A stretch of 64,000 nucleotides of DNA from Shinella curvata (GTDB lineage: Bacteria; Pseudomonadota; Alphaproteobacteria; Rhizobiales; Rhizobiaceae), in the NCBI RefSeq assembly GCF_022899935.1, contig NZ_JALJCJ010000001.1:1076053-1140052 (forward strand), read 5' to 3'. Shown here piece after piece: positions 17,782 to 25,660 of this stretch. Within the stretch, counting starts at the first letter, position 1. The number at the start of each line of letters is the position of its first letter. The notes beneath the pieces are model-generated. The model did not search any database and was not told the DNA's origin. It saw nothing but the letters and a program-made list of their open reading frames with translations. Position numbers and translations under genes: made by a program.

Positions 17782-18417
17782 ATGACCATGCTCCGCCACA
17801 CCATGCTGCTTTCATTCTGCGCCGCCGTCTCTTTCACGGCGCTTTCGGCTGCACGCGCCGCCGATTCCGACACCACCACGCCGCCGGTCGCCACGGAAAC
17901 GACGACGACCTGCACGGACGGCAAGATCTGGAACGAGGAAAAGAAGGAATGCGTCGCGCCCGAGGACATGAAACCCGCCGAAACCACGCCCGCCGAGGGC
18001 ACAACGCCGGCAGACGACAAGGCCAAGACGGAAGAACAGAAGAAGACGGAGCGCGAGATCGACGACAAGCTCTACACAGCGGCGCGTGAATTCGCCTATG
18101 CCGGCCAGCATGAGAATGCGCTGCGGGCGCTGCGCGCCGCCTACAATCAGGAAGACCCGCGCATCCTCAACTATATGGGCTACAACACCCGCAAGCTCGG
18201 CAACATCAAGCTCGGAATGACCTACTACAAGCGCGCGCTGCAGAAGGACGAGAACTATATCCTCGCCCGCTCCTATATGGGCCAGGCCCTGATCGACCAG
18301 GGCGACATCGAGGGTGCCCGCGTCCAGCTCGTCGAAATCCGCGACCGCGGCGGTGAGAACACCTGGGCCTACCGCGCGCTTCTCCAGTCGCTCGGCGGCG
18401 AGCGGACCACCTATTAA
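17782..18417 (+). CDS. Exported TPR-repeat protein
   Basis: A 211-residue protein. Residues 1-27 form a signal peptide ending ALSAARAAD. A Thr/Glu/Lys-rich linker with a Cys pair (CTDGKIWNEEKKECV) follows. From residue 95 come about three TPR units (YAGQHENALRALRAA; YMGYNTRKLGNIKLGMTYYK; ARSYMGQALIDQGDIEGAR). It is probably periplasmic, with a scaffolding role. The start is preceded by GAGAGGGAA; ATG at 17788 is an alternative. Confidence 0.82.
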   Translation: MTMLRHTMLLSFCAAVSFTALSAARAADSDTTTPPVATETTTTCTDGKIWNEEKKECVAPEDMKPAETTPAEGTTPADDKAKTEEQKKTEREIDDKLYTAAREFAYAGQHENALRALRAAYNQEDPRILNYMGYNTRKLGNIKLGMTYYKRALQKDENYILARSYMGQALIDQGDIEGARVQLVEIRDRGGENTWAYRALLQSLGGERTTY

Positions 18418-18427
18418 CAGGCCATCA

Positions 18428-18454
18428 GGCGCCGTCCGAGAATGGGACGGCGCC
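18428..18454 (+). terminator. Possible terminator after the TPR gene
   Basis: A 10-bp GC-rich stem (GGCGCCGTCC, 18428-18437, with 18445-18454) and a 7-nt loop, 10 nt after the stop. There is no T-tract, so it may only stabilise the 3' end. Confidence 0.45.
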
Positions 18455-18486
18455 GGCCATATCAAGATCAATCGTTGAGGAACGCG

Positions 18487-18511
18487 GGAAACTGCGCTCC
18501 GGGATGCCGTT
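18487..18511 (+). promoter_or_regulatory. Candidate ECF-type promoter before the sigma factor gene
   Basis: GGAAA (18487-18491) and CGTT (18508-18511) are separated by 16 bp. This is close to the GGAAC-N16/17-CGTT form recognised by EcfG-type general stress sigma factors in Alphaproteobacteria. It lies about 100 bp before the ECF gene. One mismatch and a long leader make this tentative. Confidence 0.3.
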
Positions 18512-18610
18512 CATGCTTGCAGACCCTAGGAAGAATGTTTCATATCAAGCGGTCGCATCCGCTCAGGAAGCGAATAGAGTTTTGATCCCGAACGTTTCCT
18601 TGGAAAAGCA

Positions 18611-19129
18611 ATGCGTCCGACGGCAGAATCGAATGAGTTCCGGCGAGAATTGGTCAATTTGCTGCCGAAGTTGCGCCGTTTTGCCATGACGCTGACGCGC
18701 AACAGCAGCGATGCAGACGATCTCGTGCAGGAGGCTTGCGAACGCGCCATCACGCGGAGTCATCTCTGGAACGGGGAAGGCCGGCTGGAAAGCTGGATTT
18801 ATGCCATGACGCGCAATCTGTGGGTGGACGAAATCCGCAAGCGAAAGGTCCGCACAGGGTCAGGCACGGTAGATGTCGCCGAGCAGGATACTCTTCACAT
18901 CGAGGCGTCGGCCGACAAGGCCGTCTATGCCAAGCAGTTGCACAAGTTGATCATGACCATGCCCGAGGGCCTTTCCAGCGTCTTCCTTCTGGTGAATGTG
19001 GAAGGCCACAGCTATCGCGAAGCCGCCGACATTCTCGGCATTCCCATCGGCACGGTGATGAGCCGGCTTTCGGCGGCCCGTATCCGGCTCGCGGCCATGA
19101 TCTCGGAACAGACGGAAAGGAGGGCCTGA
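18611..19129 (+). CDS. ECF-family RNA polymerase sigma factor
   Basis: A 172-residue two-domain sigma factor. Region 2 covers about residues 15-85 (DADDLVQEACERAI, then ESWIYAMTRNLWVDEIRKRK). Region 4 covers about 115-165, with the helix-turn-helix HSYREAADILGIPIGTVMSR. The cognate anti-sigma factor follows 2 nt after the stop. The ATG at 18611 is preceded by GGAAAAG. The stimulus is not evident from the context. Confidence 0.92.
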   Translation: MRPTAESNEFRRELVNLLPKLRRFAMTLTRNSSDADDLVQEACERAITRSHLWNGEGRLESWIYAMTRNLWVDEIRKRKVRTGSGTVDVAEQDTLHIEASADKAVYAKQLHKLIMTMPEGLSSVFLLVNVEGHSYREAADILGIPIGTVMSRLSAARIRLAAMISEQTERRA

Positions 19130-19131
19130 CA

Positions 19132-19980
19132 GTGGAAAGCACACAGGGTCTCCCCATCGAAGTGCGGCTGTCCGCCTATCTCGACGGCCAGCTGCCGCGC
19201 TCGGAAATGAACGAAATCGACGAGATTCTCGCGCAGGACGACGATGCGCGTGAGGTGTTCGAGAAATTGAAGCTCGGCAGCGAATTCGGCGCCCGCGCCT
19301 TCGAGAGGATGCTGCAGGAGCCGATTCCGCTCGATCTCGTGCGCAATATCAAGGAAGCCCGTGCCAGCGAGGACGACGCGCCGAAACTCGGCATTGCCGG
19401 TGTTCCCGTCGCCGCAGCGCCCGCAGCGCGGCGCAGCACGTTCTGGCCTCAGGCGCTTGCCGCGTCGCTGGCGATTTTCATGGCAGGCGGCGTCGCCGGG
19501 TATCTCATCTCGGAACAGCAGGACACCGACGCACCACTTCAGATCGCTGCCGCACCCCGCACCTGGCTGGACGACATCGCGGACTATCATCGCATCTATG
19601 CGCGCCAGACGCGCCATCTCGTGGAAGTGCCGGCGAGCGACAAGGAGCACATCGTGGAGTGGCTGTCGGCCAGCACCGGTGTTGCCTTCACCCTGCCCGA
19701 TCTTACCGCACAGAACCTCACCTTCGAGGGCGCGCGCCTGCTGGTCGCCGGCGGCAAGCCGACGGCACAGCTGCTCTACCGCGATGCCGAAAACGAGATC
19801 TTCGCCATCTGTTTCCTCCAGAGCGAACCGGTCGAGGGCAAGACGACGCTTGCCGAGAGCATGCGCAACGACATCGGCCTCGTTTCCTGGCAGCGGGGCA
19901 ACGCCTCCTTCGTCGTGGTAGGCCCGTCGGCAGACCCGAACCTGGAACGCATCGCCGAAGTGGTCTCCACGACCATTTAG
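19132..19980 (+). CDS. Membrane-anchored anti-sigma factor
   Basis: Starts at GTG 19132 behind a perfect AAGGAGG, giving 282 residues. The longer open frame upstream overlaps the sigma gene in another frame and is a shadow. The N-terminal RLSAYLDGQLPRSEMNEIDE is the usual anti-sigma sigma-binding helix pair, without a zinc-binding His/Cys set. One membrane helix lies near residues 105-125 (FWPQALAASLAIFMAGGVAG). The C-terminal 155 residues are then periplasmic, a likely sensor domain. Paired with the ECF gene in one operon. Confidence 0.88.
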   Translation: MESTQGLPIEVRLSAYLDGQLPRSEMNEIDEILAQDDDAREVFEKLKLGSEFGARAFERMLQEPIPLDLVRNIKEARASEDDAPKLGIAGVPVAAAPAARRSTFWPQALAASLAIFMAGGVAGYLISEQQDTDAPLQIAAAPRTWLDDIADYHRIYARQTRHLVEVPASDKEHIVEWLSASTGVAFTLPDLTAQNLTFEGARLLVAGGKPTAQLLYRDAENEIFAICFLQSEPVEGKTTLAESMRNDIGLVSWQRGNASFVVVGPSADPNLERIAEVVSTTI

Positions 19981-20149
19981 CCCTTCACAAGCTACGCAGA
20001 CCGGCCGCGGCGACGCCACGGCCATGTCCTTCCTTCGCTCCCTCGTTCCCAACATTGGCCAGCCATGAAGGCACATGCGGGCTTCACCGCCTCTTGTGGG
20101 TCCCGCGTCGAATCGGCGAAGAGGGACTCGCACATTTCGGGAGAGTTCG

Positions 20150-20716
20150 ATGAGCGACGCGTTCGGCTTCATGTTCGCCTTTTACGGGCTGCTGCTCGGC
20201 CTCGCCGTCGTCGAAGTCGTCTCCGGTTTCTCGCGCGCCTATGACGAACGGCAGCAGCGTCGGATCGGCATCGTCGCCCCCCTCTTCGGCCTTATGCTTC
20301 TGGTGGATCTCGTCACGTTCTGGATGAACGCCTGGGCCTATCGCGAGATGGCCGACATCAACCACATGATCGCCTATGCCGTGGCGGTGGTCGCCCTGCT
20401 CTATTATTTCGCCGCCACCCAGGTTTTCCCGAAGGCGACGGAAAAGGATACGCTCGACAACCACATCATGGAGCACCGGCGCGTGGTGGTGTATTGCGTG
20501 CTCGGCAGCAACCTCATGACCCAGATCCCGCCGGCGATCTCCGCTTTCACCACGCCGTGGCCCCTGCAGGATTTTACGCTCTGGATCACCCTCAACCTGA
20601 TCTACTACGCGCTGCTGCTCACCGCCGCCTTCGCGAAAAGCAAAACCGTCGTGATCGCGGCCGTCGCCACGGCCGTCATCTACGTTCTCGGGGCAACGGC
20701 CATCTTCGCCGGGTAA
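20150..20716 (+). CDS. Polytopic membrane protein of unknown function
   Basis: A 188-residue protein with about five to six hydrophobic segments: 5-25, 42-62, 75-95, 110-130, 145-160 and 165-185. I recognise no family. It starts at ATG 20150 behind GGGAGAG. It follows the anti-sigma gene by 169 nt, a stretch in which I see no other gene, so it is probably an independent unit. Confidence 0.72.
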   Translation: MSDAFGFMFAFYGLLLGLAVVEVVSGFSRAYDERQQRRIGIVAPLFGLMLLVDLVTFWMNAWAYREMADINHMIAYAVAVVALLYYFAATQVFPKATEKDTLDNHIMEHRRVVVYCVLGSNLMTQIPPAISAFTTPWPLQDFTLWITLNLIYYALLLTAAFAKSKTVVIAAVATAVIYVLGATAIFAG

Positions 20717-20741
20717 GGCACGCCACGCGCCAAAAGAAAAA

Positions 20742-20763
20742 GCCCGGCAAGATGCTGCCGGGC
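20742..20763 (-). terminator. Terminator of leuA
   Basis: An 8-bp perfect stem (GCCCGGCA / TGCCGGGC) with a 6-nt loop. Read on the minus strand it is followed by CTTTTTCTTTTG, so it mainly ends leuA transcription. On the plus strand the tail is only CTCTCCT. Confidence 0.8.
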
Positions 20764-20787
20764 CTCTCCTGCGGATCTGCAGACCGA

Positions 20788-22497
20788 TCAGCCGCGCGTT
20801 GCGAGCACGCGGTTGGCCGCCGAGACGATGGCCTCGAGTGAGGCCGTCACGATGTTGGTGTTGATGCCGACGCCGAACAGCTTGCCGCCGGGATGCACCA
20901 CCTCGACATAGGCGATGGCCGCCGCGTTCGAGCCCTGCTGGAGCGAATGCTCGGAATAGTCGGCGACCGACATCGGGATGCCGAGATAGATCGACAGCGC
21001 GTTGATGAAGCCGTCGATCGGGCCGGTGCCCTTGCCTTCGATGCGCTTCGTCTCGCCGCCATCGGTCACCTCGGCGGCGACGATGCGCGAGCCCTTCTGG
21101 CCGCTTTCGTCCGGATAGGTATGGTGATCGACGAAGCGGATGCGCGTGCCGGGCTGGGTGACGTACCGCTCCATGAAGCTCTCATGAATGCGCTTGGTCG
21201 GCAGCTCGACACCCTCTTCGTCCGTGATGCGCTGGATCTCGTCGCGGAACTCGACTTGCAGGTTGCGCGGCAGGTTGATGCCGTAGTCTTCCTGCAGAAT
21301 GTAAGCGATGCCGCCTTTGCCGGATTGCGAGTTGATGCGGATGATCGCCTCGTAGGAACGGCCGACGTCCTGCGGGTCGATCGGCAGATAGGGCACTTCC
21401 CAGAGCGGCTTGTTGGCCTTCTTGATGGCCTTCATGCCCTTGTTGATGGCGTCCTGGTGCGAGCCCGAGAAGGCCGTGTAGACCAGCTCGCCGACATAGG
21501 GATGACGTTCCGGAATGGCCATCTCGTTGGAATATTCATAGACCGACTTGATGCGCTCGATATCCGAGCAGTCGAGCTTGGGATCGACGCCCTGCGTGTA
21601 CATGTTGAGCGCAAGCGTGACGACATCGACATTGCCGGTGCGCTCGCCATTGCCGAACAGCGTGCCTTCGACGCGGTCGGCACCGGCCATCAGGCCGAGT
21701 TCCGTCGCAGCGATACCCGTACCGCGGTCGTTGTGCGGGTGCAGCGAGATGATGACGTTCTCACGGTTGTCGATGTTGCGGCACATCCATTCGATCTGGT
21801 CGGCATAGATGTTCGGCGTCGCCATCTCGACGGTGGAGGGCAGGTTCAGTATCAGCTTGTTGTCGGCCGTCGGCTTCACGATCTCGACGACCGCGTTGCA
21901 GATCTCCAGCGCCACTTCCAGCTCGGTGCCGGTAAAGCTCTCCGGCGAATATTCGAAGCGATAGCCACCGCCGGCCTTGGCGGCCATGTCGGTGATCAAC
22001 TTGGCGGCGTCGGTAGCGATCTGCTTGATGCCATGGACATCCTTGGCGAACACCACGCGGCGCTGCAATTCGCTGGTCGAATTGTAGAAATGGATGATCG
22101 GGTTATGCGCGCCTTCCAGCGCCTCGAAGGTGCGGGTGATCAGTTCGGGGCGGCATTGCACCAGAACCTGCAAGGACACGTCCTCGGGCACATTGCCCTC
22201 TTCGACGCACCAGCGGGCGAAGTCGAAATCGGTCTGCGAGGCGGAAGGGAAACCGATCTCGATTTCCTTGAAGCCCATGTCGAGCAACAGCTGGAACATG
22301 CGGGCCTTGCGGTCGTGGCCCATCGGGTTGATCAGCGACTGGTTGCCGTCGCGCAGGTCAACCGAACACCAGATCGGCGCCTTGTCGATGACCTTGCCCG
22401 GCCATGTGCGGTCGGGAATGTTGATGGTCGGATAGGCCTGATACTTGGCGGCGGCCTCGGGCATGCCCTGCTTGGGAGAATGGGTCTTCAAAATCAT
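20788..22497 (-). CDS. leuA: 2-isopropylmalate synthase (type 2 LeuA)
   Basis: A 569-residue enzyme that condenses acetyl-CoA with 2-ketoisovalerate in the first committed step of leucine synthesis. The N-terminal TIM barrel shows WCSVDLRDGNQSL (catalytic R-D with metal-binding D) near residue 43, and LHPHNDRGTG (H-x-H) near residue 248. A linker and the C-terminal LeuA regulatory dimer domain follow, from about residue 440, where leucine binds for feedback control. The length and the N-terminal extension are typical of the long actinobacterial/rhizobial form. Transcription probably starts far upstream at a leucine-rich leader ORF (22634-22759), so attenuation is likely. Confidence 0.96.
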   Translation of the reverse strand: MILKTHSPKQGMPEAAAKYQAYPTINIPDRTWPGKVIDKAPIWCSVDLRDGNQSLINPMGHDRKARMFQLLLDMGFKEIEIGFPSASQTDFDFARWCVEEGNVPEDVSLQVLVQCRPELITRTFEALEGAHNPIIHFYNSTSELQRRVVFAKDVHGIKQIATDAAKLITDMAAKAGGGYRFEYSPESFTGTELEVALEICNAVVEIVKPTADNKLILNLPSTVEMATPNIYADQIEWMCRNIDNRENVIISLHPHNDRGTGIAATELGLMAGADRVEGTLFGNGERTGNVDVVTLALNMYTQGVDPKLDCSDIERIKSVYEYSNEMAIPERHPYVGELVYTAFSGSHQDAINKGMKAIKKANKPLWEVPYLPIDPQDVGRSYEAIIRINSQSGKGGIAYILQEDYGINLPRNLQVEFRDEIQRITDEEGVELPTKRIHESFMERYVTQPGTRIRFVDHHTYPDESGQKGSRIVAAEVTDGGETKRIEGKGTGPIDGFINALSIYLGIPMSVADYSEHSLQQGSNAAAIAYVEVVHPGGKLFGVGINTNIVTASLEAIVSAANRVLATRG

Positions 22498-22589
22498 TGC
22501 TTCGTCTCTTCGTCATCCCGGCATTCGCGAAAGCGTCATAGCGCCTAACGAGCACGAATGCATCGGAATTCATACACTGGGGGTGAAAC

Positions 22590-22650
22590 GAGGAGCTATT
22601 GCCGGGCGGGCTTTGTCGGCCGCCGGGCGCTCCTCAGCGAACCCGGCAAC
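22590..22650 (-). promoter_or_regulatory. Candidate leu attenuator: mutually exclusive stems
   Basis: On the minus strand the end of the leader ORF contains TTGCCGGG (22649-22642) and GAGGAGC (22635-22629). Downstream, CCCGGCAA (22606-22599) and GCTCCTC (22596-22590) are exact complements of these two, in the same order. Nested pairing of both is therefore impossible and the stems compete. A third CCCGGC (22627-22622) adds another partner. This is what attenuation needs. The terminator-like form has only a weak U-tract (GTTTC), so the exact termination point is unclear. Confidence 0.5.
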
Positions 22651-22759
22651 CGCGCGTAAGGCCGAGAAGAAGAAGCGAGGAGAAGCCGCGCGAACGCTCG
22701 ACGACGGCAGTGCTGCCGCGCGAAACGCGTTCGATGATCTGTGCGCTGGTCTTCAACAT
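22634..22759 (-). CDS. Candidate leucine leader peptide of leuA
   Basis: A 41-codon ORF starting at ATG (MLKTSAQIIERV) and containing SSLLLLGLTRGC shortly before its stop, that is, five Leu in six codons. It lies between a good promoter and leuA on the same strand, and the Leu run is immediately followed by competing stem sequences. This is the layout of an amino-acid attenuator. It is longer than classic leader peptides (15-30 residues). With the predicted transcription start at the A of the ATG, the mRNA would be leaderless. Confidence 0.55.
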   Translation of the reverse strand: MLKTSAQIIERVSRGSTAVVERSRGFSSLLLLGLTRGCRVR

Positions 22760-22765
22760 AGGCCG

Positions 22766-22794
22766 TCTATACCGGCGGGCTGGCCAAAGCGCAA
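22766..22794 (-). promoter_or_regulatory. Predicted leuA promoter
   Basis: On the minus strand: TTGCGC (-35, 22794-22789), a 17-bp spacer, TATAGA (-10, 22771-22766), then 6 nt to the ATG of the leader ORF at 22759. This puts the likely start of transcription on the A of the ATG. The same TTGCGC-N17 arrangement precedes trpL. Confidence 0.6.
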
Positions 22795-22888
22795 GCACCC
22801 GCCACCTGAAACTTTGATACCGGCCGCACCGTTCATCAAAAGACACAATTGACGCGGACACTCGAAGCATAGAGCTTAGGCGACAATC

Positions 22889-23083
22889 ATGAAGTATCTT
22901 TCCCTCATCCCCCTCGCGCTCCTTGCCGGATGCATGACGCCGCCCTCGCCCCAGACGATCGAGGACAATGCCTATTGCACCCGCCTCTACGGCGCCATCA
23001 GCGACTACAAGATCCAGTGCCTTTACGAGCGCTCGATCGGCAACAACGATCCGCGCGATCCGTTCTCGCGCCGCAAGCGATAA
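22889..23083 (+). CDS. Small lipoprotein (64 aa)
   Basis: MKYLSLIPLALLAGC is a complete lipoprotein signal with lipobox LLAGC (Cys 15). The mature part is about 50 residues, with two more Cys (DNAYCTRLYG and DYKIQCLYER) and a basic C terminus. The short length and the position between leuA's promoter region and a terminator support a real gene. No family name is evident. Confidence 0.72.
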   Translation: MKYLSLIPLALLAGCMTPPSPQTIEDNAYCTRLYGAISDYKIQCLYERSIGNNDPRDPFSRRKR

Positions 23084-23085
23084 AA

Positions 23086-23110
23086 AACCCTCCGCCGATG
23101 GCGGAGGGTT
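23086..23110 (-). terminator. Bidirectional terminator between lipoprotein and clpP
   Basis: A perfect 11-bp stem (AACCCTCCGCC with GGCGGAGGGTT) and a 3-nt loop. On the minus strand it is followed by TTTTA and serves clpP; on the plus strand it ends the lipoprotein gene, with a weaker tail. Confidence 0.82.
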
Positions 23111-23135
23111 CTCAATTCAGCGAAAGCGCGTCCGC

Positions 23136-23714
23136 TCAGATATCGGCCTGCGAAGTCACGATGCGCGAAACGAGGCCGTAGCCCTTTGCTTCCTCGGCGG
23201 AGAGCCAGTAGTCGCGGTCCGTGTCCTTGGCGATCTTCTCGATCGGCTGGCCGGTGGCGTCGGCGAAGATCTTATTTAGGCGCTCGTTCATCTTGATGAT
23301 TTCACGGGCCTGGATCTCGATGTCCGATGCCATGCCCCGGGTGCCGCCCGACGGTTGATGCAGCAGGAAGCGGGTGTTGGGCAGGCAAAGGCGCTGCTCC
23401 TTCGGTGCCGCGACGTAGATCAGCGCACCGGCGGAGGCGACCCAGCCCGTACCGATCATCCAGACCTTCGGCTTGATGAACTTGATCATGTCATGGATCG
23501 AATCGCCCGATTCGACATGGCCGCCCGGCGAATTGACGTAGATGCGGATGTCTTCGTCGCTGGCGGCGGCAAGCGCCACGAGCTGCGAGCAGACCTTCTG
23601 CGCCAGTTCCTGGTTGATCGGCCCGTAGATGAAGATCGAACGCGACTTGAAAAGGTTCGCCTCCGTTTCCTTGCCCAGGGGCAGTTCCGTCTTCTTGTCG
23701 TCCTCGTCGCTCAT
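23136..23714 (-). CDS. clpP: ATP-dependent Clp protease proteolytic subunit (ClpP paralogue)
   Basis: A 192-residue serine peptidase of the ClpP family. The catalytic residues appear intact: Ser94 in GWVASAGA, His119 in FLLHQPSGG, and the Asp of [17 protein letters not shown] near 164-168. The nucleophile loop reads VASAGA instead of the usual AASMGA, which fits one of the extra ClpP copies of rhizobia rather than the copy beside clpX. No clpX or clpA is adjacent. CGGAG lies just upstream of the ATG. Confidence 0.88.
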   Translation of the reverse strand: MSDEDDKKTELPLGKETEANLFKSRSIFIYGPINQELAQKVCSQLVALAAASDEDIRIYVNSPGGHVESGDSIHDMIKFIKPKVWMIGTGWVASAGALIYVAAPKEQRLCLPNTRFLLHQPSGGTRGMASDIEIQAREIIKMNERLNKIFADATGQPIEKIAKDTDRDYWLSAEEAKGYGLVSRIVTSQADI

Positions 23715-23966
23715 CCAAAGTCTCCGGATTTATCGTCAGAATAGTCTTGGTCGCTGTCAGATAATGCGACTCACTGGCCAAGACAATGCAACAAAACCGA
23801 TAGAGGGCGATAGAGCCCCGCCCGTGCCTCCGGAAAACACGGTAAATGCGCCTCTCACACAACGCCTGCGCGAATTGCGTATGGACTCGCCGCCATCATC
23901 GTTCCTAGTATGCAGTTTTCCACAAAACGCCGTACCCTGCTTGCAGGCGGCGAACAGGAGGGTGCC

Positions 23967-24545
23967 ATGATCAGACGCTTCATGCTGGTAATTGCCGCAC
24001 TGGCCACCACGACCGCTCCGGCTTTTGCCCATCTCAATCCCGAAGAACACGGCTCCTTCATGGCCGGTTTTTCGCATCCGCTGTTCGGGCTCGATCATAT
24101 CCTCGTTATGGTCGCCGTCGGCCTCTGGGCCGCACAAATCGGCGGCAGGGCGCTCTGGGTGGTGCCAAGCGCCTTCGTCGGCACGATGGCGCTCGGCTTC
24201 GGACTTGCCCTCGCCGGCATCGGCCTGCCCTTCGTGGAACCGGCGATCCTTGCTTCTGTCGTTGCTCTCGGCCTGCTGGTCGCGATGGCCGTAAAGCTCG
24301 ACACCGTGGCCTCCGCCGCCATCGTCGCCGTCTTCGCTCTCTTCCATGGCCATGCCCATGGCGGCGAGCTCGGCTCGGCCGGCGCCTTCCAGTTTGGCGT
24401 CGGTTTCGTCATCGCGACGGCTCTGCTGCATGTCGCGGGCATCGCGCTCGGTCTTGGTATCGCCCGCGCATCAGGCGGCGCGGTGGTTTCGCGCATCATC
24501 GGCGGCCTGACTGCGGCCGCCGGCCTGCTCCTCGCCTTCGGCTGA
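23967..24545 (+). CDS. HupE/UreJ-family membrane protein
   Basis: A 192-residue protein with a cleavable signal (ATTTAPAFAHLN) and about six membrane helices. The family signature GFSHPLFGLDHILVM is near residue 32, and a second His cluster, FHGHAHGGELG, is near 130. HupE/UreJ proteins are nickel or cobalt permeases linked to hydrogenase or urease; no such genes are visible here, so the substrate is open. I chose ATG 23967 because CAGGAGGG precedes it. Confidence 0.88.
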   Translation: MIRRFMLVIAALATTTAPAFAHLNPEEHGSFMAGFSHPLFGLDHILVMVAVGLWAAQIGGRALWVVPSAFVGTMALGFGLALAGIGLPFVEPAILASVVALGLLVAMAVKLDTVASAAIVAVFALFHGHAHGGELGSAGAFQFGVGFVIATALLHVAGIALGLGIARASGGAVVSRIIGGLTAAAGLLLAFG

Positions 24546-24554
24546 TCCCCTCGG

Positions 24555-24585
24555 GCTGGCGGGGCTTCTCGACCCGCCAGCTTTT
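24555..24585 (+). terminator. Terminator of the HupE/UreJ gene
   Basis: A 9-bp perfect stem (GCTGGCGGG, 24555-24563, with CCCGCCAGC, 24573-24581) followed by TTTT, 9 nt after the stop. Confidence 0.8.
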
Positions 24586-24611
24586 CGCGACGGCGCGCCG
24601 TTCCATCCTGC

Positions 24612-25529
24612 CTATCGGGGGATCCTTTCGATCCTGACCTTGATGCCGTGCGCCTTTTCGGTTTCCGGCTCGACATGGATGGCGATCTGCGCGCCGGGCT
24701 GCACCGCGACGATCGCCTCCTCCAGCCGGTCGCAGATTTCGTGCGCCTTGCCGACCGGCATCGCCGCCGGCACGACGAGGTGGAAATCGACGAACGTGGC
24801 CGAGCCGGCGCGTCGTGTCTTCAAGTCGTGTACGCCAAGCGACCCCGTGCCGTTGGCGGCGATGGCGGCCTGAATCGCCTCCGCCTCGCTCGGCTCGACC
24901 GCATGATCCATCAGGCCGTCGACAGAATGGGCGATGACCTTCCAGCCCTGGTAGAGGATGTTGAGCGCGACGAGCACGGCCAGCAAGGGATCGAGCACCG
25001 CATAGCCTGTCACAATCGCCAGGACGAGACCGACGAGCACGCCGGCCGAGGTGACAACGTCGGAGAGGATGTGCTGCCCATCCGCGGACAGGGCCGGCGA
25101 ACGGTAGCGCCGGCCGGCGCGGATCAGTACATAGGCCCAGAGCGCATTGATCGCGCCAGCCAGGAAGTTGATCGCAAGGCCGAGCACCGGCGCTTCCATC
25201 GCCGTCGGCGCAAAGACGGCCGGCAGGGCCTCCTTCACGATGAGCAGCGCCGCCACGACGATCAGCACGCCCTCCAGAACCGCCGAAAGATATTCTGCCT
25301 TGTGATGGCCGAATGGATGGGTCGTATCGGCGGGCTTCGCCGCATAGCTGATCGCCGCGAAGGCAACGATGGCCGCGACAACGTTGACGCTCGATTCCAT
25401 GCCGTCGGACAGAAGCGCGACCGAGCCGGTCACCCACCAGGCCACAAGCTTCAGCCCCATCACACCCAGCGACAAGGGGATGCTCCAAAGCGCCAGCCGC
25501 TTGACCGTACCGCTATGTGAATTTTCCAT
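24612..25529 (-). CDS. Cation diffusion facilitator (CDF) transporter
   Basis: A 305-residue metal/proton antiporter. About six membrane helices (15-205) carry SVALLSDGMESSVNVVAA in helix 2, the HPFGHHKAEY loop, and HILSDVVTS (H-x3-D) in helix 5. A C-terminal cytoplasmic CDF dimer domain begins near residue 215. The metal is probably Zn, Fe or Mn and cannot be assigned from this alone. The start at MENSHSG (25529) has GGAGAG 5 nt upstream and is preferred over three nearby upstream ATGs. Confidence 0.9.
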   Translation of the reverse strand: MENSHSGTVKRLALWSIPLSLGVMGLKLVAWWVTGSVALLSDGMESSVNVVAAIVAFAAISYAAKPADTTHPFGHHKAEYLSAVLEGVLIVVAALLIVKEALPAVFAPTAMEAPVLGLAINFLAGAINALWAYVLIRAGRRYRSPALSADGQHILSDVVTSAGVLVGLVLAIVTGYAVLDPLLAVLVALNILYQGWKVIAHSVDGLMDHAVEPSEAEAIQAAIAANGTGSLGVHDLKTRRAGSATFVDFHLVVPAAMPVGKAHEICDRLEEAIVAVQPGAQIAIHVEPETEKAHGIKVRIERIPR

Positions 25530-25582
25530 AAAGCTCTCCATGCGCATGCAAACGAGTTGCAAAAAGCCTGGCCCATCAACGC

Positions 25583-25616
25583 AAAACCGCGCGCACGGGG
25601 ACGTGCACGCGGTTTT
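25583..25616 (-). terminator. Likely terminator of trpE(G), bidirectional
   Basis: A long imperfect hairpin: AAAACCGCG (25583-25591) pairs with CGCGGTTTT (25608-25616), with an inner GCACG/CGTGC stem. It has T-runs on both strands and lies 45 nt beyond the trpE(G) stop, before the start of the CDF gene. Confidence 0.6.
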
Positions 25617-25660
25617 CTCTTGAGGTCCCTATCGGCCAGTTCGGCCGTTTTGTCAAAGCC

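Noticed and set aside
18479-18511. GGAAC at 18479-18483 as the -35 of an EcfG promoter
   Set aside because: The spacing to CGTT is 24 bp instead of 16-17. The GGAAA at 18487 fits better and is kept only as tentative.
22358-22573. 71-codon minus-strand ORF overlapping the leuA start in another frame
   Set aside because: It runs into leuA out of frame and has no ribosome-binding site. Its sequence past the overlap is a leuA shadow.
25561-25660. Short ORFs between the CDF and trpE(G) genes
   Set aside because: The stretch is filled by a hairpin terminator and has no start with a ribosome-binding site.
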